64,000 bases of DNA. Source: Pyrus communis (Eukaryota > Streptophyta > Magnoliopsida > Rosales > Rosaceae). The notes under the pieces are model-generated. The model was given only the letters and a program-made list of their open reading frames with translations. It did not search any database and was not told the DNA's origin. Both the position numbers and the translations under genes were made by a program. Of this stretch, positions 36,504 to 47,004 are shown in pieces; position 1 is the stretch's first letter, and the number at the start of each line of letters is the position of its first letter. Location: assembly GCF_963583255.1 (NCBI RefSeq), contig NC_084803.1, forward strand, positions 5,080,121-5,144,120. Direction: 5' to 3'.

Positions 36504-38277
36504 ATATGTATGTGTGTGTGTGTAGCAAGAGGGATGAGGAGTTTTTGCATTTCAAAAGAAAATTATATTTTAAATTTTGTTGAAAGTATTTAATTAGATC
36601 AATTGATCATATATAGTTTTAAGCCGCAATTGGTTATTGACTAATACTTTGTTTGAATAAGGAAATTTATAATTACTAAGATTATTAGGTAATTTTAAAA
36701 TGATATAAATAGAAATGACGAAATTTTATTTTTTAGAATTTGTAAATTTTTTTGTTTGGTTAACCTAGAAGAACAATGACACTTGAATATGAATTTTATT
36801 TTTTATTTTTAAACTCTCACTCAAAGAAATTTGGAAGTGACACCTATTTACATGGATTTCAAACTTGACAAATGGAGGTCCCAAATTCAAATTATTTTTT
36901 TCACACAGAAATTCTAAATTTATATGTTTATGATTCAAATAAGGAAATTAGTGCATGTCAAATTATAAATTTATATCTTTTGTCAAAATTTCAATTTTAT
37001 TTTCCTCATCCAAACATAGTATAAGTTTTTTTTATTTTTTATTTTTTTATTTTCTCTTTCGGCAACTTACAATTATTTTGGAAAAGTCATTAAGTTGGCA
37101 TATACAACACCCGGAAGAAAACTTATTCCAACACAAAAAAGAATCTAAAAGAATAATATCAACAGTATGATGGATCACTTGCCCCCAACTTGACGTTATT
37201 ACAGCAATTTAATTATCATTCAAATGAATTACCAAAAGAAAAGAGTCACGATTTTTATCCAAAAAACAAAAACGAAAGAATCTTGGCTAGTTTGGTCATA
37301 GACTCAAAGGGTGATATATCAGTTAGGCTTTGCAACAGGCGACTTTGCAAGGCGAAGCCACTTCTCTTCAGATAATAGTTTTGCAAACCTGCACAATCAC
37401 AAATAACAATTTTCTATTACTACAAAAATTTTACCACAGAAACTGTAAAAATTTATATCTGGTTTTGGTAATTGATATGGTGTACCTAGTGAGAGCCTCT
37501 TCATTGGACTCGTGTTTTGAAGGCTCAACCCTGCCAGTCTCCAAATTAACCCTAGAAACTGGTTTTTTCAAGAGGCCTTCACCCACTTTGAGAAGATCAT
37601 CCAAATTCTTCTTGTCGGCTATGTCCACAGAAGATACTTGTCCAGTTAATGTGTCATCCTGCATTTTTGTTTATTGCATTTAATTGTGTTATTACAATTA
37701 GATTAGGAGCCTGTATTGGACTCTTGGCAACTAAAAACTAGAATAGTGTTTGGCAGAAAAACATGGATATGGGTCAAACAAACGCTTTCTAAAGAAGTTG
37801 TTGAATTTTTAACAGAAATTTTAACATATTTGTAACAAAAACACCTCTAATAAAATTGCTTCATGAGCAAAAGCTATTCTTACAAAAGAAATTCCAAATG
37901 CGCCTAATTAACATAGTGTTTTTTGTATCACTTTTATTGATAATTAAGTAGTCAACAATGTAGTAGGTAAATGTGATCCCCTAAATGTAGATTCAGATTT
38001 CTCATATTTATATAAAGATAAGAAAGTTGCTGACTGTTTAGCATGGTGTTGATCAATATGGTGTTCAATGTTCATTGGTGGGGTTCATGCCCTCCTTTTG
38101 GTTTTATATATGTTCCCCTCTAGTTCTATGTCTTTCTCTATTTATTTGAATAAGAAAGGGGGAAGAGGCGCCAGGCTCTTAGAGAGTGTAGGTACCTTAA
38201 CCTTTAGGTTTGAGAGTTAGACGCTATGCATTCTACACCGTGTTATATATTAAAAGGAGATAAAGAGATAATATATT

Positions 38278-38375
38278 GTTTTTTTATTGAACAAATGATG
38301 TTATCTGCACTAAGGGAGAGGGGAGGTAGGCTAAGCCTCATAGTGGAATAACAATAATGTGGTTCAAATTTGTTT
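38278..38375 (-). repeat. SINE family 3 in intron 5 of copy C
   Basis: Inverse of the SINE at 5006-5168: A/T tail, 'attgaacaaatgatgttatctgcac', 'ctaagcctcatagtg' and 'aataatgtggttcaaa'. Shared with copy D (45075-45165), so it was inserted before the segmental duplication. Confidence 0.6.
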
Positions 38376-38454
38376 AGGAGATAATATATCTTAATACTCT
38401 ATTTAATTAAAAAAATCAATGAAAAATAGTAAATGAAATGTAATAGGGTGACGT

Positions 38455-38610
38455 AAAGCACGTGCAATGTCCCTCCAATAAAAACCAATTGGCAATATAG
38501 AAATTGCCCAACTACTTATAAGCATATGTAACGTCCCTTCTCCCATCAATGTGAGATTTTTTTTATTTTTTTGTCGAACCCATCAATGTAAGATTTATTC
38601 TCAACAAATA
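38455..38610 (-). repeat. TRIM LTR relic in intron 5 of copy C
   Basis: On the minus strand: 'gttgagaataaatcttacattgat...acttataagtagttgggcaatttctatattgccaattgg', matching the TRIM LTR. The counterpart in copy D is at 45245-45360. Confidence 0.6.
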
Positions 38611-39523
38611 ATAACTAATAACTGGTAAAATTAATTAATGTACCTGAATTCGAAGGTAATTATTCTCCGAATGAAGGGCTTGGAAAACCACATGAAGATG
38701 ATAATCGACCATATCAGAACTTGATTGACTGAAAACATCAATTACTGGGGTTCCACCACCGCTGGTTAACCAATCTAATAAACCCCACTTGGCAGCAGAA
38801 TGCGCACGGTATTTGAACTCAGCTTTTGGCGAGCCAGTTCCTAGAGATATCACTAGAAATCGCCCGTAGTTCATGGGCTTTATAGGGAAGAAATCTTCAC
38901 TCCCACTTATTATTGTCTTTGTCACTTCACCAATTGCAAGTCTGGTCTGGAATAAGACCAAAAATAATGTTGGAAGTCACTAAATCAACCAAATAAAATT
39001 TAACCTATGTCTTAAGTTCGAATTAATTCTTATATATACCGGATTATTCGCAGCCACACGCGGGTCTATTAAGGTTAAAATCTTTCACATTCCCTTCTGG
39101 GTCAATTGTTTCAAAATAGTAAGCTGGGATATAAGTAGGTGCAGCTGAAGTTGCAATGCATACGTCAGAGAGTAAAGCATCAAAGGATGGTTTGCTTTTC
39201 ACCTAAGCACCCAAGAAAAGCAGATATTAATTCAACTATATATATCCTTTTCCTTTTAGCTATAAACAGGGGTAAAAATAGCAAAACCAACCTCATAGCT
39301 GGAAAATGTAGTTGGCCGGAGCTGTTTTATGTCCAATGTGAGAATGACAACATTAGTCAATGTCTGATGCAGTTTTTTAGAACCAAGTTTCTGCCCAACC
39401 AAGTCATGCAGATACTTCCCATCATATTTTGGCCCTGATAGGGCTTTGATAATCTTTGACATTTTCAGAAACAGCGGACAACTGTTGTTTAAAACATTAA
39501 TGTTCATATTAGAAACTGTGGAC

Positions 39524-42154
39524 TATATGCATGCACCCAAACAAGTACAATGTCAGTGCATAAGAATTTGATTCAAAAACTGTGTACTAGCTTCTTGGAT
39601 AGAGCTCATAAAGTTGGACAAAGTCGGTTCGTATTTAGCCATAAATTGTTTACTAATCTCTGTGAAATAATTGCAAAATGGTAGGTGAGACTCCAAGCAT
39701 GAGACTAGTTGGTTATAATGTGAAGCCATATTGGAGGGTTAATAAACAAGGCACTAAGTTTGGCCAAAGCCAAACCCCGTGATATGCTCATGAACTGCAT
39801 ACCCTTAAAGCAAACCTCCATCAAGCATATGCAGCTAATACTTTAAGCTTATTATTAAGATTATCAAGCTCTTCTGTGCGGCTGCGTACAATGAAGCCAC
39901 ATGATGTAATATTCCTTGTCAAAGGGCCACTAGCTAGAAAAAACTGCACGCGTTATATATAATTTGATTCGTATAAGGCGGCGACGCACATTAGCAGTAA
40001 CTTAAGAAGGTCAATTTGAAGGCCAAAAGTTGCTGGTGTGATTGATCTATTGACCAAATGCAAAGCACTTGTAAGAAATAAAAAATTGGTCTACCATTCA
40101 ATTATGTCTGCATATAACTTCAACTTGATGGTAAAGTGAATGCTGCATACTTTAATCAAGTTGTATATTGTCATGAGTTTTTCGTGTACTTTGATCAAGG
40201 GCGTATGTAGTATTTTGTTGTCCTGTCAGTAACCTTATACTTCAGTAATACCAGAATCATTGTTTGATTCTAATGCTCCTGTCAACAAGGAAGAGGAAGA
40301 TATTTTAGTTCAGTTTTTTCATACCATGTATCACATTTCAGAAAATAAAATTTTCCACAAAATTATCCCGCATAATTAAATGTGCCCTGCAGTAACTTGG
40401 AGGTATATGCTTCTCTTTTAGTATACCACATGACTGGTACCTAAATTTGGCTCCAATATAACTGAAGCGAAAATTAACTTACCAGTTAATTTTTTCTGAA
40501 CTTACTGAAGTGGTGGTTCAAAACTACAAGTTGTGAGTGGTAGAAATTTCAGTTGTTTTTAGAGCATATACTGTACATACATATTTAAAACCATTGTGTA
40601 TATAAGCACACTACACCGCAGTGAGTTGGATGAACTTTATAAAGAAAATATTGAAGAGCAAAGAATCACAATGACTCTGTTAGAGGATTTGTTCGACAAG
40701 ATTTGAAGGATGCAAAAATAAATCATAAGATTGCAGTATGTTCATAAGATTGATGAGTCTGCAATATTTCTCCAACATATAAGCTGTTTTGTTTGCTGTA
40801 CTCCAATCATTTACTGAAGAAAAAAAAAAGTGCAACTATGCGCAGATCAGTGAAAAACTGAAATTCAATGACTAAAACGGATCGACAAGACTCCGATGTA
40901 ACAAATTCTAAGACAGTCAATTGGATAGAAAGCTGAGCTTAAGAATAAGCTGCAACTAGCCTCACATTGCTGACCTTGATTTGTACTGCTGCTCACGAGT
41001 TATGATGCGGCAGGTGTTGAATAATATAAAGTCCCACGTCAGAAATCTTTCAAAATAATTTTCAATTTATCTCAAGTGGTTCCACTACTACTTGTACTGA
41101 AAACTAACACCTGCTGGACTGTACAAGCCATGTGGTTAAGTTAAGGACAATATTGATGTTGATTAGTAGTGGGTCGCTGACCCGCCTCTCTGAAACTGCA
41201 GGTTTTGTTAAGAACCAATAGGAAAACCATCGTTAGTGACTCATCTACAATGCTTTAAAAATGCTGTTAAAAAACAAAAAGAAGGCCATCCCTAGTGCTC
41301 CATGTTCAATGTTTTACTGATCATTATGTTTAAATGATTTAAGTTTTGTTCATGTCAGATGCCGTGCTTAATTTGGGGGTGTTCATTTGAAACAAAAAAG
41401 GAAGCCTGTGCTTTCTGACTGACTGCTTCATATATATTGATGCCAAGAAAAACCAGTTCTTCCTCCCATGGGATTGTTCATGTACTATAAAAAATGCTCT
41501 AAATTAGTTAGTGCAAACCCTAGAGGCCAAGATAAATGGTGGCCAACATTCTTCTTTTACCAAATATAATATGATTCACTTAATCTTTAAAGTCTCTGCA
41601 CAGTTAAACTATACTTGTGGACTGGTTAGTAAAAGTCACATTCGAACTTTAGTAATACAAAATTATATTGGTGCTGTGTCATTCCAACTGACCAAATAGT
41701 CAAGCTAATTTGTCACAACGTTTTCAACGGTGATGCATACTATTCTGCCCCCTTTACAGAAAAAACCCCTCAACCAACAAGCAACAAAGTGCCAAACGAG
41801 AAAAGTTCTTAAAGTTGAATGTTATAATTAATATCACTATATCTAGAAATAAACTAAAAAAAGTTGGCGAAGTAACGGCTGTTTTTATCGAAAGATGTCC
41901 AAGAGGCCGGTCTGGCCACATGTATGTGCATAATATAAACAGAAATATTGGCAAGTTGACTCAGAATTTTTTTTTTCCTTGGAATACTTTGAAGTTTAAT
42001 GATGAATCACAACATAATAATAGTTGAACTAAGGAATACATTTGCCACCCGACGGGGGATTTATTCGATTACATAAAGAATATTAAAGAATCTAGTATGT
42101 TGGATCAAAGGATCATTAGCTGTGTGCACAAAGATTAAAATGTGTTTTTGATGA
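39524..42154. other. Spacer of duplication copy 1
   Basis: Homologous along its length to 47005-49608. No coding frame is conserved between the two copies, so it is non-coding by that test. It probably contains the promoter region of the gene that became F's neighbour, plus decayed DNA. Confidence 0.6.
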
Positions 42155-42807
42155 TCAGTTGGGTTTTGCAGTACATTGACCATGTGGCGACTTTGCAAGC
42201 CGAAGCCTCTTCTCTTCAGAGAGTAGTTTTGCAAACCCGCAAAAGCATTAAGTGACAATGTATAAAAGGTGGATAAGTTATAAATCAGAGCAATATTAGC
42301 ATATAGATTGTGGAGATATATATTATGATTAATATATGATCTGTATACCTTATAAGAGTTTCTTCATTAGTCTCATGATTACAAGCTTCAAATTTCCCCG
42401 TCTCTAAATTAACCCTAGAAAGTAGAAACAGGTTGTTTCAATAGGCCTTCACCAACATTCACAAGATTGTCCAAATTCTTCTCTGTTGCTATATCTACAG
42501 AAGATACGTCCCCATGCAGCTTGTCACCTGCATATTATTATTATTTTTTTCATTCAAATGTATTTGTTAATAAATCTGAACCTTCAATCTTAGTCTCAAC
42601 TCCATTATTTTATGATGATCTTAGTCGAGTAGAGAGAATTAATTAATACCTGAATTCGAAGGTAGTTTTTCTCAGAGTGAAGGGCTTGGAAAACCACAGA
42701 ACGGTTAAGATCAACCGTATCAGCACTTCCTTGACTGGAAACATCGATGATCGGTGTCGAGCCTCCGCTGGTTAACCAATTCAATAAGGCCAATTTAGCG
42801 GCATTAT
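42155..42807 (-). pseudogene. Patatin-like phospholipase copy F, truncated pseudogene
   Basis: Counterpart of copy E. It has exon 7 (42155 to about 42236), exon 6 (42359-42527) and only the 3' half of exon 5 (42650-42807), where it is cut by the duplication junction. Further lesions: the exon 7 acceptor CAG has become CGG; exon 6 has lost one base at its start ('gtcacctgc' against 'gtcatcctgc') and gained 7 bp ('agtagaa' near 42420). Its exon 7 has CAA where E has a TAA stop, so it keeps the longer C-terminal tail ending in Lys-Pro-Asn. Confidence 0.9.
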
Positions 42808-42956
42808 TCCAAGTTTTTTCCCCTCATCCAAACATAGAGAGAGTTTTTTTTCTTTCAGCGGCTTACAATTATTTTGGAAAAGTCATTAAGTTAGCATATC
42901 CAACACCCGGAAGAAAACTTATTCCAACACAAAAAAGAACCTAAAAGAATAATCTA

Positions 42957-43978
42957 TGTTATTGTTCTTGAAAATTCTGAGATGTAAACTTCCAATTCAA
43001 AGAAGGAATGATGATCTAAGAAGAAGAAGAAGATAGGAGTGGTTTGCAAAAGACTGATTTTGATATTCTCTTCTCTGCAAATTAGCAGAGGAATTTTTAC
43101 ATTTCATTCACACTGAAAACATGAGGCTGCAACAATATATGCTCGGTATCCCAGTTAGTTACACAGCTGGAATTTTCACAATTACAACCAAATGATCTCA
43201 GCCTCTCATTCGATCATAACCTAGGATTCTCACACATAGCATTCATAGTCTTACATCACTTTGCCTTACACTTGTCAATATTCTAGACTAAGTGAATACA
43301 CAATTTAGGAAAAGGCTTATTTCTTTTTTTTTTTGTTTTTTTGGTACAACGGAGGGCAAAGCCCGGCAAGCAAAACAAAAAGAATCAGGCAAGAACAGCC
43401 CTAGGAAAGGCCCTGCCAATAGAGTCAGAAACTAGACAATTACTAGCAGTGGTAGGAGGAGAAACAAAAACATGAAGGCCAAGAGATAGCCCATGACCCA
43501 ATTCAGCCATGTGATCAGCTGAGGCATTCATTTCTCTATAGATATGAGTGACTTCACATCTCCAATTTTTTCCGATGGCTTCTTTGCAGTCAATAATGAG
43601 GTTGTAGAGCGGGTGCGAATCCAGAATAGGTTTTTGGATCAAAGTAACAGCATCCCAGGAATCACATTCAAGGATTACATCCCTGCATCCCTCATCCCAA
43701 GCTATAGAAAGGCCCATGAAAACACTCCAAAGCTCAGCTTCCATGATGGTTCCTCTGCCCAAATTAGCAGCAAATCCCTTAATCCAATCCCCTTCAGAAT
43801 TGCGAATCAAACCTCCAGCACTTATGTGCCTAAATGGGTCCTTACAACTCCCATCTGTATTGATTTTATATCTACCAATTGGCGGGTGGATCCAATGGAT
43901 TGAGATGATTTGTCTAGGAGGAGCTCATAATAAACAATTTAGGAAAAGGCTTACTTCTAAAACAGCTCACAATAAACA
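42957..43978 (-). mobile_element. Solo-LTR-like insertion (about 388 bp) carrying a nested LINE
   Basis: It is absent from duplication copy 1, where 'aaaagaataatatcaacagtatg' is continuous. Read on the minus strand the insert begins TGTTTATTGTGAGCTG and ends CAAGAACAATAACA (TG...CA), with a CTTCTTCTTCTTCTTAG tract near the end, as in Copia LTRs. A target duplication could not be resolved. The LINE at 43320-43933 sits inside it. Confidence 0.55.
43320..43933 (-). mobile_element. 5'-truncated LINE (RNase H end) with 20-bp target duplication
   Basis: ACAATTTAGGAAAAGGCTTA flanks the insert exactly (43300-43319 and 43934-43953). Poly-T just inside the left end is the poly(A) tail of a minus-strand LINE. 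The open frame at 43385-43810 (minus) encodes an RNase-H-like RVT_3 domain: ANLGRGTIMEAELWSVFMGL with the catalytic Glu, ILECDSWDAV with Asp, and NASADHMAELGH with the last Asp. Upstream ORF1, endonuclease and reverse transcriptase are missing through 5' truncation. Confidence 0.85.
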
Positions 43979-44121
43979 GTATGATGGATCATTTGCCCCC
44001 AACTTTTATTACAACAATGTAATTATCATTTAAATTAATTACCAAAACAAAAGAGTTATGATTTTTATCAAAAAAAAAAAAAAATCAAAAACGAAAGAAT
44101 CTTGGCTAGTCTGGTCATTGT

Positions 44122-46814
44122 TTAATTAGGCCTTGCGGCATGTCCAACAGGCGACTTTGCGAGGCGAAGCCACTTCTCTTCAGATAATAATTTTGCAAAC
44201 CTGCAAAATAGCAAGTAACAACTTTCTATTACTACAAAAAATTTACCACAGAAATTGTGGAAATTTAAATCTGGTTTGGGTAATTGATATGGTGTACCTA
44301 GTGAGAGCCTCTTCATTGGACTCGTGTTTTGAAGGCTCGACCCTGCCAGTCTCCAAATTAACCCTAGAAACTGGTTTTTTCAACAGGCCTTCACCCACTT
44401 TGAGAAGATCATCCAAATTCTTCTTATCGGCTATGTCCACAGAAGATACTTGTCCAGTTAATGTGTCATCCTGCATTTTTGTTTCCATTTAATTGTGTTA
44501 TTACAATTAGATTAGGAGCCCTTCTTGGACTCTTGGTAACTAAAAACGCTTATAATAGTGTTTGGCCAAAAAAAAACATGGATATGGGTCAAACAAACGC
44601 TTTCTGAAGAAGTAATTGAATTTTTAACAGAAATTTTAACATATTTGTAACAAACACCCTAATAATAAAACTGCTTCATGAGCAAAAGCAATTCTTACAA
44701 AAGAAATTCCAAATGCGCCTAATTAATGTAGTGTTTTTTGTATCACTTTTATTGATAATTAAGGTAGTCAACAATGTAATTAGTAAATGTGATCGACTAT
44801 ATGTAGATTCAAATTTCGCATTTTTATATAAAGACAAGAAAGTTGCTGACTGTTTGGCATGGTGCTGCTGATCAATACGATGTTCATTGGTGGGGTTCAT
44901 GCCCTCCTTTTGGTTTTATTTATGTACCCCTCTAGTTCTATGTCTTTCTCTATTTATTAGAATATAAGAGAGGGGGAAGAGGCGCCAGGCTCTTAGAGAG
45001 TGTAGGACAGGTGAAGGTTTGAGAGTAAATGCTATGCATCCTACACCGTGTTAATAAAATGAGATAACATATTGTATTTTTATTGAACAAATGATATTAT
45101 CTATACGAAGAGGGAGGAGGTAGGCTAAGCCTCATAATGAGATAACAATAATGTGGTTTAAATTTGTCTAGGAGATAATATATCTTAATACTCTATTTAC
45201 TTAAAAAAATCAACAAAAAATAGTAAATGGAATGGGGTGACGTAAAGCATGTGCAAGGTCCCTCCAATAAAACCAATTAGCAATATAGAAATTGCCCAAC
45301 TACTTAAATATATGCAATGTTTCTTCTTCCATCAATGTGAGATTTATTCTCAATAAGTAATAACTAATAACTGGTAAAATTAATTAATGTACCTGAATTC
45401 GAAGGTAATTATTCTCCGAATGAAGGGCTTGGAAAACCACAGAAAGATGATAATCGACCATATCAGAACTTGATTGACTGAAAACATCAATTATTGGGGT
45501 TCCACCACCGCTGGTTAACCAATCTAATAAACCCCACTTGGCTGCAGAATGCGCACGGTATTTGAACTCAGCTTTTGCCGAGCCAGTTCCTAGAGATATC
45601 ACTAGAAATCGCCCGTAGTCCATGGGCTTTATGGGGAAGAAATCTTCACTCCCGCTTATTATTGTCTTTGTCACTTCACCAATTGCAAGTAAAGTCTGGA
45701 ATATGACCAAAAATAATGTTGGAAGTCATTAAATCAACCAAATAACATTTAACCTATCAGAAAAAGTCTTAAGTTCGAATTAATTCTTATATATACCGGA
45801 TTATTCGCAGCCACACCGCCATCTATAAGGTTAAAGTCTTTTACATTCCCTTCTGGGTCAATTGTTTCAAAATAGTGAGCTGGTAGATAAGTAGGTGCAG
45901 CTGAGGTTGCAATGCATATGTCTGAGAGTAAAGCATCAAAGGATGGTTTACTTTTCACCTAAGCACCCAAGAAAAGCAGATATTAATTCAACTATATATA
46001 TCCTTTTCTTTTTTGCTATAAACAGGGGGAAAAATAACAAAGTAACAAACCTACCTCATAGCTGGAAAATATAGTTGGCTGGAGCTGTTTTATGTCAAAT
46101 GTGGGAATGACAACATTAGTCAATGTCTGATGCAGTTTTTTAGAACCAAGTTTCTGCCCAACCAAGTCATGCAGATACTTCCCATCATATTTTGGCCCTG
46201 ATAGGGCTTTGATAATCTTTGTCATTTTCGGAAACAACGGACAACTGTTGTTTAAAACATTAATGTTCATATTAGAAACTATATATGCAGGAAGAGAATT
46301 ATTTTCTTTGTTAAGAACAATATGCTCTGTGTCAATATTCTAAAAATTTGACATAAAGATGTGAACATTACTGTTTCTGGGGAAAGATTTTGGGGCAGTG
46401 AGTGAGGTAGAAATCCTTAATATCCTTGGCAGCAAACACAGGGCGGTTGTTGTCATCTGGGGTAGCAAGCATTGCAGTCACAAGACCACCAGTGCTTGTT
46501 CCTGCAATCACATCAAAATAGTCGGCGATTCTTGCACCCTCACCATCCAACTTCTGCAACATGATCAATGAAATTCGACATTTAGTACTTAATGTGAAAC
46601 ATTGTATAATTTAGCAACTATTCTATGACATGCAATTAATAAGGATGCATATGAAGACGAGATTGAATATCCTAGCTACCTGAAGCTCAGATTCAAGGTA
46701 ACCAAGAACGGTTCCTGGGATAAGTCCTCTTATTCCACCCCCATCAATGCTGAGAATCGTTATTAAGTTTCCGTAAGTTGGGGCCTGTAATGGTATACTC
46801 TTGGTTCTGTCCAT
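44122..46814 (-). CDS. Patatin-like phospholipase copy D (class II pPLA), intact
   Basis: Exons in reading order: 46680-46814, 46372-46553, 46055-46244, 45797-45958, 45393-45695, 44298-44470 and 44122-44200, giving 407 residues, the usual length of plant PLP2-type proteins. DGGGIRG lies at residues 24-30, nucleophile Ser65 in GTSTGG, and Asp215 in [11 protein letters not shown]. Start: [16 protein letters not shown], with a GA-rich leader directly upstream (46826-46873). The exon 2 donor is GTAATG after 'AAACA'; a one-base loss and a one-base gain relative to copy E cancel out, so the frame is kept. No lesion was seen. The tail ends AARPN. It is the functional counterpart of pseudogene C. Intron 5 holds SINE and TRIM relics shared with C. 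Confidence 0.93.
45075..45165 (-). repeat. SINE family 3 in intron 5 of copy D
   Basis: Counterpart of 38278-38375: 'attgaacaaatgatattatc', 'ctaagcctcataatg', 'aataatgtggtttaaa'. Confidence 0.6.
45245..45360 (-). repeat. TRIM LTR relic in intron 5 of copy D
   Basis: Counterpart of 38455-38610. Contains the inverse of 'atattgctaattggttttattggagggacc'. Confidence 0.55.
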
Positions 46815-46835
46815 GAGACTTTCAGAGATAGAGAA

Positions 46836-46874
<39 letters not shown>

Positions 46875-46948
46875 TGGATTCTAGAAGAGGCTTTAAGCAA
46901 ATATATAGCCTGACTGTTTTGGTGAGTTAGCCTTTGAGGGTACCGGGG

Positions 46949-46956
46949 TACTTATA
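46949..46956 (-). promoter_or_regulatory. TATA box of patatin D
   Basis: TATAAGTA on the minus strand within 'gagtctataagtacc', 135 bp upstream of the ATG. Copy E has the same 'agtctataaatacc' at the same distance. Confidence 0.55.
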
Positions 46957-47004
46957 GACTCCTCTTCATTAAGTTTCCAAGAATATCAACCAAGTTACTG
47001 GATC

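Larger units (their letters stand above)
37319..39481 (-). pseudogene. Patatin-like phospholipase copy C, 5'-deleted pseudogene
   Basis: Exons 3-7 only: 39292-39481, 39040-39202, 38644-38946, 37486-37658 and 37319-37388. Promoter, exon 1 (DGGGIRG) and exon 2 (GTSTGG nucleophile) are missing. Homology to copy D ends at about 39524 and resumes with D's far-upstream sequence, so roughly 0.73 kb was deleted, with ATATGCA shared by both sides of the junction. Exon 4 is 163 instead of 162 bp: an extra base shifts the frame just at the catalytic motif, and clustered substitutions there change DGG-coding DNA to DPR-coding DNA. Exons 5-7 remain open and nearly identical to copy D, which suggests recent loss. 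A product with activity is impossible. Confidence 0.92.
36990..42807. repeat. Segmental duplication, copy 1 (patatins C and F)
   Basis: Homologous to 42808-~50226. Order in both: 'cctcatccaaacatag' start, C/D-type patatin, ~2.6-kb spacer, E/F-type patatin. Copy 1 stops inside exon 5 of F, where the sequence switches to the start of copy 2. Copy 1 lost the promoter and exons 1-2 of its first gene; copy 2 gained an LTR and a LINE. Confidence 0.85.
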
